Assembly (NCBI GenBank): GCA_046259385.1
Contig: JBJYWI010000157.1
Coordinates: 1 to 64,000, forward strand
Length of the DNA stretch: 64,000 bases
Reading direction: 5' to 3'
Source of the DNA: CAVWDI01 sp046259385
GTDB taxonomy: Bacteria > Chloroflexota > Anaerolineae > Anaerolineales > UBA4823
Below are positions 44,706-54,656 of the stretch, one piece after another. The translations under genes and the position numbers were made by a program. Each line of letters begins with the position of its first letter. Within the stretch, counting starts at the first letter, position 1. The notes beneath the pieces were generated by a model, which had not been told where the DNA came from, did not search any database, and worked only from the letters and a program-made list of their open reading frames with translations.

Positions 44706-46325
44706 TTGAGCGAATACGACCCTGTCCGTCTTGAGATTTTCAAACATTTATTCGCTGCAATTGCAGAGGAAATGGGAGTTGTACTCTGCCGGTCCAGCTA
44801 TTCACCGAATATTAAAGAACGCCGGGATTATTCCTGTGCGTTATTTGACCGGTATACAAACATGGTCGCCCAAGCAGCCCATATACCAGTCCACCTAGGT
44901 TCGATGCCTTTGTCAGTGCAGGCTGCGGTGCAGGAATGCTCCGATTTGTCTCCAGGAGATGTAATCATCCTCAACGATCCTTTTCGGGGTGGGACACATC
45001 TTCCGGATATTACCCTGGTATCGCCGGTATTTAGTCAGAAGGTCGGGGAGAAAGATGCAAACAGTAAGAACCGCCACAAATTGATTGGATTTGTCGCCAG
45101 CCGTGCCCATCATTCCGATGTGGGCGGTATGTCACCAGGTTCAATGCCTGTTTCCAGGGAGATCTTCCAGGAGGGGATTATTATCCCGCCTACAAAATTG
45201 ATTCAAAATGGAGTCCTGAATCAAGCTTTGATGGACACCATTTTGGCAAATGTGCGCACCCCTATTGAGCGAAGCGGTGATCTGCTGGCTCAGATTGCTG
45301 CAAACAAACGCGGAGTCGAACGTTTCCTAAAGATGCATGATCGCTATGGGGAACAGGATATATCGTTTTATATGGCTGAGTTGCTTGATTATACTGAGCG
45401 TTTAACCCGCAACCTGATGAATAAACTCGGGAAGGGGGAATACAGCTTTGTTGATTATCTGGACGATGACGGGATTGGCAATGAACCCGTCCCGATCAGG
45501 GTTTCTGTCAGGATTGATTCAGGTTCGGCAGCAATCGATTTCACCGGCACAGCGCCTCAGCAAAAGGGGAGCCTTAATGCAGTTTACGCGATTACCTTTT
45601 CAGCGGTTTATTATGTCTTTAGGAGCCTGCTGGGATTGGATATTCCCAACAATTCCGGTTGCTTAAGGCCGATTGAAATTATCGCCCCTGCCGGATCGCT
45701 TGTGAACGCTAAACCGCCAGCCGCTGTCGCTGGTGGTAATGTGGAAACATCCCAGAGGATAGTTGATGTGTTACTTGGAGCGCTTGCAAAGATTAGAGGG
45801 TTGGAGGATATGAATGTAAGGATCCCTGCTGCGAGCCAGGGGACAATGAACAATATAACTATCGGAGGTTTTGATCCTTTCAGGGCGAAAAACTTCGCCT
45901 ATTATGAGACGATAGGAGGTGGTATTGGCGCTGGTTTCGAGTCTCCTGGGCTATCCGGACTGCATTCGCATATGACAAACACTCTCAACACCCCTGTAGA
46001 GGCAATCGAGTTTGATTATCCGTTCCAGGTTCTTCGTTACGAGCTGCGTCGCGGTTCTGGTGGTTTTGGGAGATTTTCTGGAGGGGATGGAATCAGGAGG
46101 GACATCAAAATGTTAACAGATGCCCACGTCACTTTGCTGACTGAACGGCGGCGCCTGGCACCTTATGGCCTTGCAGGAGGCGAACCCGGGCAGTTGGGTG
46201 AAAATATGTTGTTAAGTAAAGGGCAAGAACATCACCTTCCTGGAAAAGCATCGATTGAACTGCAGGCAGGCGACGTTCTCAGTATTCGAACCCCGGGTGG
46301 GGGCGGTTATGGTAAAGGGGAATAA
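44706..46325 (+). CDS. Hydantoinase/oxoprolinase subunit B (HyuB-like)
   Basis: 539 aa, standard HyuB length. Typical segments are CRSSYSPNIKERRDYSCALF, ILNDPFRGGTHLPDITLV, AGSLVNAKPPAAVAGGNVETSQ, and the C-terminal DVLSIRTPGGGGYG. With the upstream HyuA it should form an ATP-dependent cyclic amide hydrolase; the substrate is not fixed. TTG 44706 is behind GGAGG by 5 bases. It is the last gene of the operon. Confidence 0.92.
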   Translation: MSEYDPVRLEIFKHLFAAIAEEMGVVLCRSSYSPNIKERRDYSCALFDRYTNMVAQAAHIPVHLGSMPLSVQAAVQECSDLSPGDVIILNDPFRGGTHLPDITLVSPVFSQKVGEKDANSKNRHKLIGFVASRAHHSDVGGMSPGSMPVSREIFQEGIIIPPTKLIQNGVLNQALMDTILANVRTPIERSGDLLAQIAANKRGVERFLKMHDRYGEQDISFYMAELLDYTERLTRNLMNKLGKGEYSFVDYLDDDGIGNEPVPIRVSVRIDSGSAAIDFTGTAPQQKGSLNAVYAITFSAVYYVFRSLLGLDIPNNSGCLRPIEIIAPAGSLVNAKPPAAVAGGNVETSQRIVDVLLGALAKIRGLEDMNVRIPAASQGTMNNITIGGFDPFRAKNFAYYETIGGGIGAGFESPGLSGLHSHMTNTLNTPVEAIEFDYPFQVLRYELRRGSGGFGRFSGGDGIRRDIKMLTDAHVTLLTERRRLAPYGLAGGEPGQLGENMLLSKGQEHHLPGKASIELQAGDVLSIRTPGGGGYGKGE

Positions 46326-46790
46326 ATTAAAGGCAGATTTTCTTTACTCTGATAAATTATTCTCCCCAGGCAGCATTGGAATCGAGAAAATTTGCGCTTT
46401 TTACACTAAGAATCAGTTTCTTTTCTTATATCCGGTTTTCCGTGCAAATACAAGTTCTTACGGTATCTCTCTAATATATTGAGGTTAGTAAATTAACCTG
46501 AGATTTTGGTTCCCGAATAATACTTCCACTCGCCAAAGTTCATCTATTCCTCCACCGCCGTATGAATAAATGCTGGCAGGATTTTCTCAACAAGATCGAA
46601 GTATAACCTCCTTTGTGTGCTCATTGATTAAATCCCATCCGAATTGCGAAAGTTGTCATTCGGCAAATTATCCAGTTCGAATCCACCTGTTTATGATTTC
46701 CTTATCATACTTCAAACCGAATCGCTCTTCATTCTGGAGAAGAGAAGTAAAACAGTGAACCGTATTCCCATATAAATGGTCACTTTCTAT
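46326..46790. other. 465-base stretch without a gene
   Basis: AT-rich spacer between convergent genes. Only short frames without ribosome sites or protein-like composition are present. A weak A/T hairpin (TATAAAT 46771-46777 with ATTTATA 46789-46795) overlaps the stop of the tyrosine phenol-lyase gene. Confidence 0.5.
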
Positions 46791-48203
46791 TTATAAGGGT
46801 TTGAAACGAGCCTGGAAGAAGCGCAGGTATTCAGGTTCATAGACCATCTCCAGCCCATGGGTTTGCTGGCGTTTGTCATAAACTTTTTTAACTGCTTCCG
46901 CTACAACATCCATATGTGCCTGGGTGTAGACTCGTCTTGGAATTGCCAGGCGGGTTAGCTCGAGAGCTGGGTAGCGGTGGTCGCCGGTTTTTGGATCCCT
47001 CCCGGCGCTGACGATGCCGCGTTCCATGCTGCGCACTCCAGAGTCAAGGTATAGTTGGGCAGCCAGCATCTGGGCTGGATATTGATCCTGTGGTATATGC
47101 GGGTAGAAACCCTTTGCATCCAGAAAAATGGCGTGTCCCCCCACCGGTTGAACTATCGGAATACCCCAATCAATTAATAGCCTGCCTAAATAATGAACCT
47201 GACCAACCCGGGAGCGAATATGCTCATCCTGAACCCCTTCAACGATGCCAATCGCCAGCGCTTCCATGTCTCTCCCAGACATACCTCCGTAAGTATGCAG
47301 CCCTTCGTAGACCACCACCATATTGCGCAGCTTATCGAACAACTCCGGATCGTTTACAGCCAGCCAGCCTCCGATATTTACAAGGTTGTCTTTTTTCGCA
47401 CTCATCCAAGCACCGTCTGTATAGCTGCAAAGCTCCAGGACAATATCCGCCAAGGGTGTTTTTTCGTAGCCTTCTTCTCGCTGCTGGATGAAAAAAGCGT
47501 TTTCGGATATTCGGGTGGCATCCAGGAATATTTTTATATTGTATTTATTGCAAAGCCCTCTCAATTCACGGGTATTTTCCATGCTTATAGGTTGTCCACC
47601 TGCCATATTGACGGTACCTGCGATGCTGATGTAGGCGATATTTTCTGGACCTTCTCGCTTAATCAACTGCTCTAGTTTTGCAAGGTTGACGTTGCCTTTG
47701 AAAGGGTGCAGGTTCTGGGGTTGGTGTGCTTCATCTATAATTACATCTACAAATTTTCCACCGGCAAGTTCCTGGTGCAACCTGGTAGTTGTGAAATACA
47801 TATTTCCGGGAATGATCTGACCGGGACTTATGGTTGTTTGGCTCAATAAATGCTCCGCTCCACGACCCTGGTGAGTAGGAACGACATTCTGGTAACCATA
47901 GAAAGTCCTCACCGCGTCTTCAAGGTGGTAGAAATTACGGCTTCCAGCGTATGCTTCATCTCCAAGCATGATTCCTGCCCACTGGCGATCGCTCATCGCG
48001 CTGGTCCCGCTGTCAGTGAGTAAATCGATGTAGACATCCCGCGAACGGAGCAGGAAAGTGTTAAACCCGGCATTTTCAAGCGCTATTTCTCTCTCTTGAT
48101 CGCTGATGATAGTAATTGGCTCAACCATCTTTATCTTCCACGGCTCCGCCCATGATCGCCTGCCGAACTGCTGTCCCATTGTCCTGTAAGAGGTATCGGT
48201 CAT
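46791..48203 (-). CDS. tpl: Tyrosine phenol-lyase (beta-tyrosinase)
   Basis: 470 aa PLP enzyme of the tryptophanase/tyrosine phenol-lyase family. With a constant offset of 14 it lines up with the Citrobacter enzyme, and the residues that separate the two activities are of the tyrosine type: Thr138 (Thr124; Asp in tryptophanase) in YFTTTR, Arg395 (Arg381) in SMERG, and Phe462 (Phe448) in FFQARF. The PLP Lys lies in MSAKKD. The reaction splits tyrosine to phenol, pyruvate and ammonia, or the reverse. ATG 48203 follows GAGGAG by 6 bases. It is a single gene; no phenol-degradation gene lies nearby. Confidence 0.92.
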   Translation of the reverse strand: MTDTSYRTMGQQFGRRSWAEPWKIKMVEPITIISDQEREIALENAGFNTFLLRSRDVYIDLLTDSGTSAMSDRQWAGIMLGDEAYAGSRNFYHLEDAVRTFYGYQNVVPTHQGRGAEHLLSQTTISPGQIIPGNMYFTTTRLHQELAGGKFVDVIIDEAHQPQNLHPFKGNVNLAKLEQLIKREGPENIAYISIAGTVNMAGGQPISMENTRELRGLCNKYNIKIFLDATRISENAFFIQQREEGYEKTPLADIVLELCSYTDGAWMSAKKDNLVNIGGWLAVNDPELFDKLRNMVVVYEGLHTYGGMSGRDMEALAIGIVEGVQDEHIRSRVGQVHYLGRLLIDWGIPIVQPVGGHAIFLDAKGFYPHIPQDQYPAQMLAAQLYLDSGVRSMERGIVSAGRDPKTGDHRYPALELTRLAIPRRVYTQAHMDVVAEAVKKVYDKRQQTHGLEMVYEPEYLRFFQARFKPL

Positions 48204-48240
48204 TTTTTTCTCCTCTGAATAATGTCCCTTAAGTATCTCC

Positions 48241-49050
48241 TTAAATCATTTTCAGCGAAAGTTTATCACGGATTTGGTACAGCAAAATCCCTGCCGCCAC
48301 GCCCAAATTGAGGGAACTCGCCCTGCCCTGCATCGGGAGGCTGATGACTTCTACACATTGGGCATTGTGTTTTTCCATCAAACCCTGGCGCTCGCTTCCC
48401 AGGAGCAGAATCAGTGGGAGTTGGATATCGCTAATGTTGTGGATGTCAATACCGCTGTGAGAGGAACTGCCGTATACTGCATAATTGTTCTCGGAAGCCC
48501 AGATAGCGAATTCTTTGAAGGAACACATTGCTATTGAATACCAGAACACCATTCCCATGCTGGCTCTCACACTGGAGGGGTGAAAAGGATCTGCGCTCGA
48601 GTCGATCAGGATCAACCCGCTTGCGCCGACCGCATCGATAGATCTCAGGATTGTCCCGATATTTCCGGGATCCTGGGGTGAAATTAGCGCAACTCCCCAT
48701 GGAAAATTGTGCGGCTCCAATCTGGTCAGTCTCAGGTCAGGTTGCTGGACAACAGCGCAAATTCCTTGTGGGTGCTCCTTTTCCGTTATCGAAACAAAAA
48801 CGTTAGGTGCAGTCGGGTAACAGGGTACGCCTGAATTTGAAACCTGGTCGATCAGATTGAGCGCAAATTGACTGCTTAATAGATCTGGTGAAAATAAAAT
48901 AAATTCAATTACCGCGCCAGATTCATACGCTTCTCCGGTATGCCGGATCCCTTCCGCTAGAAAAAGACCGGTCTTTTGACGCGTTTTTCGAAGTCGAAGT
49001 GAACGAGCCAGCTTCACTTTCTGGTTACTTCGACTTTTTATTAGATCCAT
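48241..49050 (-). CDS. TrmH/SpoU-family RNA 2'-O-methyltransferase
   Basis: 269 aa. An N-terminal substrate-binding domain (about 1-100) precedes the SPOUT knot with its three motifs: DPGNIGTILRSIDAVGASG, LLLGSERQGL and LPMQGRASSLNLGVAAGILLY. It transfers methyl from S-adenosylmethionine to a ribose in rRNA or tRNA. The exact nucleoside is unknown. It lies 20 bases downstream of the sensor kinase gene and may be co-transcribed. Confidence 0.9.
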   Translation of the reverse strand: MDLIKSRSNQKVKLARSLRLRKTRQKTGLFLAEGIRHTGEAYESGAVIEFILFSPDLLSSQFALNLIDQVSNSGVPCYPTAPNVFVSITEKEHPQGICAVVQQPDLRLTRLEPHNFPWGVALISPQDPGNIGTILRSIDAVGASGLILIDSSADPFHPSSVRASMGMVFWYSIAMCSFKEFAIWASENNYAVYGSSSHSGIDIHNISDIQLPLILLLGSERQGLMEKHNAQCVEVISLPMQGRASSLNLGVAAGILLYQIRDKLSLKMI

Positions 49051-49070
49051 TCAAAGGTGTTTGGGATTTC

Positions 49071-50747
49071 TCAGGAAGCCCAGCGTGGCACCCACGCTAA
49101 GATCGTTGTTCCCTGCCCTGGATGTGATGTGATTTCCACATCTCCGCCTACTTTTCGTGTGCGCACATGCATATTGGATAACCCGTGCCCAAGTGTCACG
49201 CTCATTTTCTGCAGATCGAAGCCCGCACCATTATCTGATACTTCCAGCAGAACCCGGTCTTTAGCTACCCAAAGGTGTATTTCGGCATATTTGGCGCTGG
49301 AATGCTTGGCAACATTCGCTAGTGCTTCCTGGCAGATGTGGAAAAGTGCTGTAGCGTTGTCCGCGGGAAAATCTACGAGACCGTTTTCCGGTCCAACCAA
49401 TATCGCGGTAGTCCCTGAATTTGCCCGAAACTCATCAACCAATCGCTGGAGGCCCTCTTTCAGGTCTTCGCCATGAAACTGGCGCGGTCGTAAATCCAGG
49501 ATATAAGCCCGGATATCACGAATTGCTTCATTCAAATCGTCGATTGATTCTTCAATCTTTGATCTGGCGTTTTCGGGGTTTTCAGTTAATAACATGCGCA
49601 CGTAATCAAGGGTCAGACCGACACCGTAAATGGACTGGATAATACCATCATGCAAATCCATTCCAATGCGTTCGCGTTCTTCCAGTACAGCAAGACGTCG
49701 TGACTGCCGGTTTAATCGTGCGTTTTCAATTGTTATACCCGCCCAGTTGCCAATGCTGGTCAGTAAACTCATACCGCGCATATCGAGTGAGCCCTTCTTT
49801 CTTGTCGCAGCCGCAAGCACGCCGATTACTTCCCTGCTTGAACTGAGAGGAACAAATCCTAAACAGTTGAAACCAGCATCTATCAAGCCTGGACGTAGAT
49901 GGTCAATTTCGTTCTGAAGATCTATACATTTAGTCGGGTTTCCAGTTTCAGATACCAATCCTATTTGACCTTGACCTATCTTAAAATGATCCCGGTAGAA
50001 AAATGTTTCCGTAAAATCTCCGCGGTGCAACGCCAGCTGGAGTTCCTTTTCGCCATCCTCGCGCAGGTATATTTCAGCCGCATCAATATCCATTCGATCA
50101 ATTACAATTTCCAGTGTTTTTTCGATAATATCCTCGACATAAAAAGAGCTCGCAAGCGTTTCAGCTACTTCATTCAGCAGATTCAGATCTTCATTAATCT
50201 GGATTAACTGGCTGTCACGCTCTAGAATCTCCTCATACATCCGGGAGTTATTTATCGCTACTGCGGCATAAGCAGCAAGCGTTTCAATTACGCGTTCATC
50301 TTGCTCAGTGAACTCTGGATGGTCAATCTTGTCAGCCAAATATAACTGACCGAGTGTTTTGTTTCCTAAAAGTATCGGCACGCCGAGAAAAGCATGCATA
50401 GCCGGATGGTTTGCGGGATAACCGACGCTGCGAGGATCGTCCGCTACCTCTGCGAGCCGGATTGGTTTTGGGTTGTCCTTAAAGTGACCCAGCAATCCTT
50501 TCCCTACAGGTTCATAGGGGATCCGGTTTATTTCTTTCTGGGTTAAGCCGATTGGAATGAACTGGACGAGGTTTCCAGAATCGTCCACCACGCCAATTGC
50601 AGCATAGCGGGCTCCGACTTGCTGGCGGGCTGTTCTGACAATACGTTCCAGTAAATCCTTTGAAGAAATGTCGCTGACAAGTTCCAGGCTAGCGCGGTGC
50701 AGTGCTGCTAACCTGTCCTCCAATTGTTCACGTGTGAGCACTACCAT
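49071..50747 (-). CDS. GAF-domain sensor histidine kinase (HisKA_3, NarX/LiaS-like)
   Basis: About 558 aa, soluble, with no membrane segment. Two GAF domains (about 20-170 and 190-345) are followed by HisKA_3 with the phospho-acceptor His in RIGMDLHDGIIQSIYG and the HATPase domain with EALANVAKHS, DNGAGFD and GHGLSNMHVR. It senses a small ligand or redox state. No response regulator gene is adjacent, so it is an orphan kinase. ATG 50747 follows AAGGA by 7 bases and is preferred over a start at 50771. Confidence 0.92.
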   Translation of the reverse strand: MVVLTREQLEDRLAALHRASLELVSDISSKDLLERIVRTARQQVGARYAAIGVVDDSGNLVQFIPIGLTQKEINRIPYEPVGKGLLGHFKDNPKPIRLAEVADDPRSVGYPANHPAMHAFLGVPILLGNKTLGQLYLADKIDHPEFTEQDERVIETLAAYAAVAINNSRMYEEILERDSQLIQINEDLNLLNEVAETLASSFYVEDIIEKTLEIVIDRMDIDAAEIYLREDGEKELQLALHRGDFTETFFYRDHFKIGQGQIGLVSETGNPTKCIDLQNEIDHLRPGLIDAGFNCLGFVPLSSSREVIGVLAAATRKKGSLDMRGMSLLTSIGNWAGITIENARLNRQSRRLAVLEERERIGMDLHDGIIQSIYGVGLTLDYVRMLLTENPENARSKIEESIDDLNEAIRDIRAYILDLRPRQFHGEDLKEGLQRLVDEFRANSGTTAILVGPENGLVDFPADNATALFHICQEALANVAKHSSAKYAEIHLWVAKDRVLLEVSDNGAGFDLQKMSVTLGHGLSNMHVRTRKVGGDVEITSHPGQGTTILAWVPRWAS

Positions 50748-50924
50748 CAAAAATCCTTTTCCTCTAGACAATTTTACCCTATTCAGTCCGAATTTGATAG
50801 TTTTTGCTAGTATAGTTACGCTATAAGATTTCGGTTGTTAAGATAAAAGGGGATAAAAAACGAAATATATGCGACGCATTGGATTTATCCAGTTAAAAGA
50901 CCTAAAAGTTAAAGTGGTATATTC

Positions 50925-52238
50925 ATGAAGATGAACGATAAACCGTCTGGATCCCGCCTGCCGGGATTTTATAACCTTTCGTTTGATAAGCGCTGGGAAT
51001 TGCTGCGGAAGGCAAATCTGATTAGCCAGGATGACATCGGTAGAATAACAGGCGCTGACTCCCTGACAGTTGACCAGGCTGATCATATGATTGAAAATGT
51101 TATTGGCACCTTCCCATTGCCTCTTGGAATCGCATTAAATTTTGTTGTTAATGGGCGGGAACTGCTTGTTCCGATGGTTGTAGAAGAGCCATCGGTGATA
51201 GCGGGCGCTTCATTTATGGCAAAACTTGCTCGGGCGAGCGGTGGTTTTAAGGCAGAAGCATCCGAACCCGAGATGATTGGACAGATCCAGGTTCTTGATA
51301 TCCCGGACTTGAACCTTGCACAGGAAAAATTGCTAGCCGAAAAACAAAATTTGATTTCGATTGCGGCTGGAATTGACCCAGTTTTAGAAAAAATTGGCGG
51401 GGGACCGCGCGATATTGAAGTCCGTAAAATTGAGTCTTCCCCAATAGGATCTTTCCTTGTTGTACACCTGATTTATGATGTGAGAGACGCGATGGGCGCA
51501 AACGCGGTAAACACTGCTGTTGAAAAAATATCGCCTTACATCGAAACTATCAGCGGTGGACGCGCTCATCTGCGTATCCTGTCCAACCTTGCCGACCGCA
51601 GAATCGCAAAAGCGTACTGCACAATCAGGCTTGAAGATCTGGCTTTTAGTGATTATAAAGCTGAGCAGGTCAGGGATGGGATAATTGAATCATGGGCTTT
51701 CGCTGCTTCAGACCCATACAGGGCTGCCACACATAATAAAGGGATTATGAATGGCGTCGACGCGGTTGTAATTGCAACCGGCAATGATTGGCGGGCTGTG
51801 GAGGCTGGGGCGCATGCCTTTGCTGCCAGGGGCGGTATTTATACATCCCTGAGTACATGGGGGAAGGATGATTCCGGAAACCTTATAGGCTCTCTTGAAA
51901 TGCCGCTCGCGGTTGGTATTGTTGGCGGAGCGACGCGCGTACACCCTGGGGCAAGAGCTTCAATTAAATTAATGGGTATTACAAGCGCACGGGAGCTCGC
52001 AGAGGTAATCGTCTCGGTTGGTTTAGCCCAGAATCTCGCCGCTCTTCGCGCTCTTGCCACCGAAGGAATCCAACGCGGGCACATGGGCTTACATGCTCGC
52101 CAGGTAGCAATCTCAGCAGGCGCTGAAGGGTCTTTCATTGAACGGCTGGCTGAAAAAATGGTATTGGAAGGTACTATCCGAATCGACCGGGCACAGGAAC
52201 TGCTGGAGGAATGGGGTTATCTTCCTAGCGAAGAATAA
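50925..52238 (+). CDS. Hydroxymethylglutaryl-CoA reductase, class II type
   Basis: 437 aa. The class II signatures are ENVIGTFPLPLGIALNF, EEPSVIAGAS (catalytic Glu), DVRDAMGANAVNT, ATGNDWRAVEAGAHAFA (catalytic Asp), and GHMGLHARQVAI near the end with the catalytic His. It interconverts HMG-CoA and mevalonate. It lies immediately before HMG-CoA synthase, which points to a biosynthetic mevalonate route even though class II enzymes were first found in catabolism. The start is ATG 50925, with 50931 as alternative; there is no clear Shine-Dalgarno. Confidence 0.94.
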   Translation: MKMNDKPSGSRLPGFYNLSFDKRWELLRKANLISQDDIGRITGADSLTVDQADHMIENVIGTFPLPLGIALNFVVNGRELLVPMVVEEPSVIAGASFMAKLARASGGFKAEASEPEMIGQIQVLDIPDLNLAQEKLLAEKQNLISIAAGIDPVLEKIGGGPRDIEVRKIESSPIGSFLVVHLIYDVRDAMGANAVNTAVEKISPYIETISGGRAHLRILSNLADRRIAKAYCTIRLEDLAFSDYKAEQVRDGIIESWAFAASDPYRAATHNKGIMNGVDAVVIATGNDWRAVEAGAHAFAARGGIYTSLSTWGKDDSGNLIGSLEMPLAVGIVGGATRVHPGARASIKLMGITSARELAEVIVSVGLAQNLAALRALATEGIQRGHMGLHARQVAISAGAEGSFIERLAEKMVLEGTIRIDRAQELLEEWGYLPSEE

Positions 52239-52351
52239 GAATTGATATATTGCTGGTCATGTTTTTTATCAAAGATTATGATGGATAATTAATAAGGTAA
52301 GGAATGTGGTTGGACTGTGATTTACAGTTATAAGAGGAGTTGAATTCAATT

Positions 52352-53416
52352 ATGAGTGACGACATTTTATTAAAACCAGAGCATCCTGTCGGTATTGTTG
52401 GGTATGGTGCTTACGTACCCCGCTACAGGCTGCCTGCAACAGAAGTATCGCGCATCTGGACCGATGGAAAGGGAGGACTGCCAGTAAAGGAAAAAGCGGT
52501 TCCCGGGCTGGACGAGGATGTTGTGACGATGTCTATTGAGGCTTCCAGGAATGCGTTGAAAAGAGCAAATATTGATCCCAAACTTATTCGGGCGGTCTGG
52601 GTGGGTTCAGAGTCCCATCCATATGCGGTAAAACCGACTTCCACCCTGGTTGCTGAAGCAATCGGCGCGGTTCCCAATGTACAGGCAGCAGATTGGGAAT
52701 TTGCCTGCAAAGCGGGAACGGAGGCGATGGTCGCTGCGATCGGATTTGTGGGTTCGAATATGGCTCGCTACGCGCTGGCAGCGGGTATGGATACCGCTCA
52801 AGGAAAACCTGGTGATGCGCTTGAATATACCGCGGGTGCGGGCGGCGCAGCTTATCTGCTCGGACCAGCAAGTGAGTCACTGGCAGTGATTGATTTTACT
52901 TATTCGTTTGTAACCGATACACCGGATTTCTGGCGCCGCGCTGATCAGAAGTACCCCGAACATGGTCAGCGCTTCACAGGAGATCCTGCATACTTCCGGC
53001 ATATAAGCGAGGCGGGCAAAGCGCTGATGGAGGCTACCGGCACCGGGCCGGAGGACTATAAATTTGCTGTATTCCATCAACCTAACACCAAGTTCCCGCT
53101 CAGAGTTGGCGCGATGCTTGGATTCAGCAAAGAGCAGATTGAACCAGGATTGCTGGTTCCTGTAATCGGCAATACTTACGCCGGAGCTGCGATTATTGGT
53201 CTTTCGGCGGTATTGGATGTTGCTAAACCGGGCGACAGGATTATGATGGTATCCTTTGGTTCAGGGGCAGGATCGGATGCGTTTGCGATCACAGTTACGG
53301 ACGGGATCGAGACGAAAAGGTTGAATGCGCCTCGAACCATGGATTATATCAATCGCCGCACAGAAATTGACTATGCAACCTATGCACGAATGCGCGGTAA
53401 ATTAGTGGTTAAATAA
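52352..53416 (+). CDS. Hydroxymethylglutaryl-CoA synthase, archaeal type
   Basis: 354 aa. It has the short archaeal-type architecture of the thiolase fold: catalytic Cys near residue 119 (WEFACKAGTEAM), His in FHQPNTKFP, and the closing GSGAGSDAF motif. It condenses acetoacetyl-CoA with acetyl-CoA. ATG 52352 is chosen because the TTG at 52340 abuts the AGAGGAG with no spacing. It is followed by a thiolase and a DUF35 protein gene, the three partners of the archaeal channeling complex. Confidence 0.94.
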   Translation: MSDDILLKPEHPVGIVGYGAYVPRYRLPATEVSRIWTDGKGGLPVKEKAVPGLDEDVVTMSIEASRNALKRANIDPKLIRAVWVGSESHPYAVKPTSTLVAEAIGAVPNVQAADWEFACKAGTEAMVAAIGFVGSNMARYALAAGMDTAQGKPGDALEYTAGAGGAAYLLGPASESLAVIDFTYSFVTDTPDFWRRADQKYPEHGQRFTGDPAYFRHISEAGKALMEATGTGPEDYKFAVFHQPNTKFPLRVGAMLGFSKEQIEPGLLVPVIGNTYAGAAIIGLSAVLDVAKPGDRIMMVSFGSGAGSDAFAITVTDGIETKRLNAPRTMDYINRRTEIDYATYARMRGKLVVK

Positions 53417-53498
53417 CTTAAATTTAGGAATGAAAACCTGTAAATGTATGATTTTAATGGGGATTGATTAATATCGACAGAATAATGATGGAGGATTT

Positions 53499-54656
53499 AT
53501 GACAGAAGTTGTAATTGCAGGTGTCGGGCAAACGCCTGTTGGAGAACATTGGGATCTGTCTTTGCGCGAGTTGGCATTGATTGCGATCGAAGCGGTACTT
53601 AAAGATTGCGCTGGCATGCAACCCCAGGCTCTCTATGTTGGAAATATGCTTGCCCCGCGTTTATCACGGCAGTCGCATTTAGGTGCGCTGATTGCTGATT
53701 TCGCAGGTTTAGTGGGTATTGAAGCCACAAACATGGAGGCTGCCGGGGCATCCGGCGGGGCAGCCCTTCGAGCTGGTTATCTCGCTGTGCTGTCAGGAGA
53801 AGTGAATGCAGCGCTGGTTGTAGGGGTTGAAAAATTTACTGATCAGATTGGTTCTTCAGTCGATGAGGCTTTGACCACTATGGGGGACAGCGATTATGAA
53901 GCCGCTCAGGGTCTTACCCCGACTGCCCAGGCTGCGCTTCTCATGCAGAGATATATTTACGAATTTGATGCACCTAGAGAGTCGTTTGGTGGGTTTCCAT
54001 TGGTAGCCCATGGAAATGGTGTTGCTAACCAGTATGCAATGTTTCGCAGGGCGATAAATCCGGCGATTTACCAGAGAGCCAGCATCGTCAGCGATCCGCT
54101 TAATTTGTTCGATATCGCCCCAAATGCGGATGGCTCTGCCGCGTTGATGATAACCAGACCCGAACTGGTGCCACCAGGATTCCCTCATCCGCTTGTTAGA
54201 ATCAGCGGATCGAGCATGGTGACCGATATGCTGGCACTGCATGATCGCCCTGACCCGCTTAACTTGTCCGCTGCAGGCGATTCGATCAAATCAGCTCTGG
54301 TTCAAGCTCGCATCTCTATACAGGATATTGATTTATTTGAACTGCATGATGCATATTCAATTTATGCAGCCCTCACATTAGAGGCTGCAGGTCTGGCTGA
54401 CCGTGGAGGTGGCTGGCGGTTCGCCCAGAATGGTTCAATCGCTCTTGAGGGAGAATTGCCTATCAGCACAATGGGTGGTCTAAAAGCGAGAGGAAATCCC
54501 GGTGGAGCTACTGGTATATACCAGGCAGTTGAGTCCTGCATTCAACTGCGTGGTTGTGCGGGCGACAATCAGATCAAGGATGCCAGGAAAGCATTAATCC
54601 AGTGTTTTGGGGGACCGGCGTCTACCGCTGTAACCCATGTCCTGGAGGTTATTTAG
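53499..54656 (+). CDS. Archaeal-type thiolase (acetyl-CoA acetyltransferase-like) lacking the nucleophilic Cys
   Basis: 385 aa, SCP2/archaeal thiolase length and layout: GVGQTPVGEHW at the start, EAAGASGGAAL where the family has EAACASGG, His in ELHDAYSIY, and GNPGGATGIYQ. Codon 83 (53745-53747) is GGG, giving Gly instead of the Cys that carries the acyl group. The second active-site His is retained. Gene order HMGS-thiolase-DUF35 is that of the archaeal mevalonate complex, in which thiolase supplies acetoacetyl-CoA to HMGS. Activity cannot be assumed for this copy. Confidence 0.88.
   Translation: MTEVVIAGVGQTPVGEHWDLSLRELALIAIEAVLKDCAGMQPQALYVGNMLAPRLSRQSHLGALIADFAGLVGIEATNMEAAGASGGAALRAGYLAVLSGEVNAALVVGVEKFTDQIGSSVDEALTTMGDSDYEAAQGLTPTAQAALLMQRYIYEFDAPRESFGGFPLVAHGNGVANQYAMFRRAINPAIYQRASIVSDPLNLFDIAPNADGSAALMITRPELVPPGFPHPLVRISGSSMVTDMLALHDRPDPLNLSAAGDSIKSALVQARISIQDIDLFELHDAYSIYAALTLEAAGLADRGGGWRFAQNGSIALEGELPISTMGGLKARGNPGGATGIYQAVESCIQLRGCAGDNQIKDARKALIQCFGGPASTAVTHVLEVI

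Noticed and set aside
46570..46758. 62-codon frame in the spacer before the tyrosine phenol-lyase gene
   Set aside because: Random-looking composition and no ribosome site.
46791..48203. Tryptophanase as the call
   Set aside because: The three residues that separate tyrosine phenol-lyase from tryptophanase are all of the tyrosine type.
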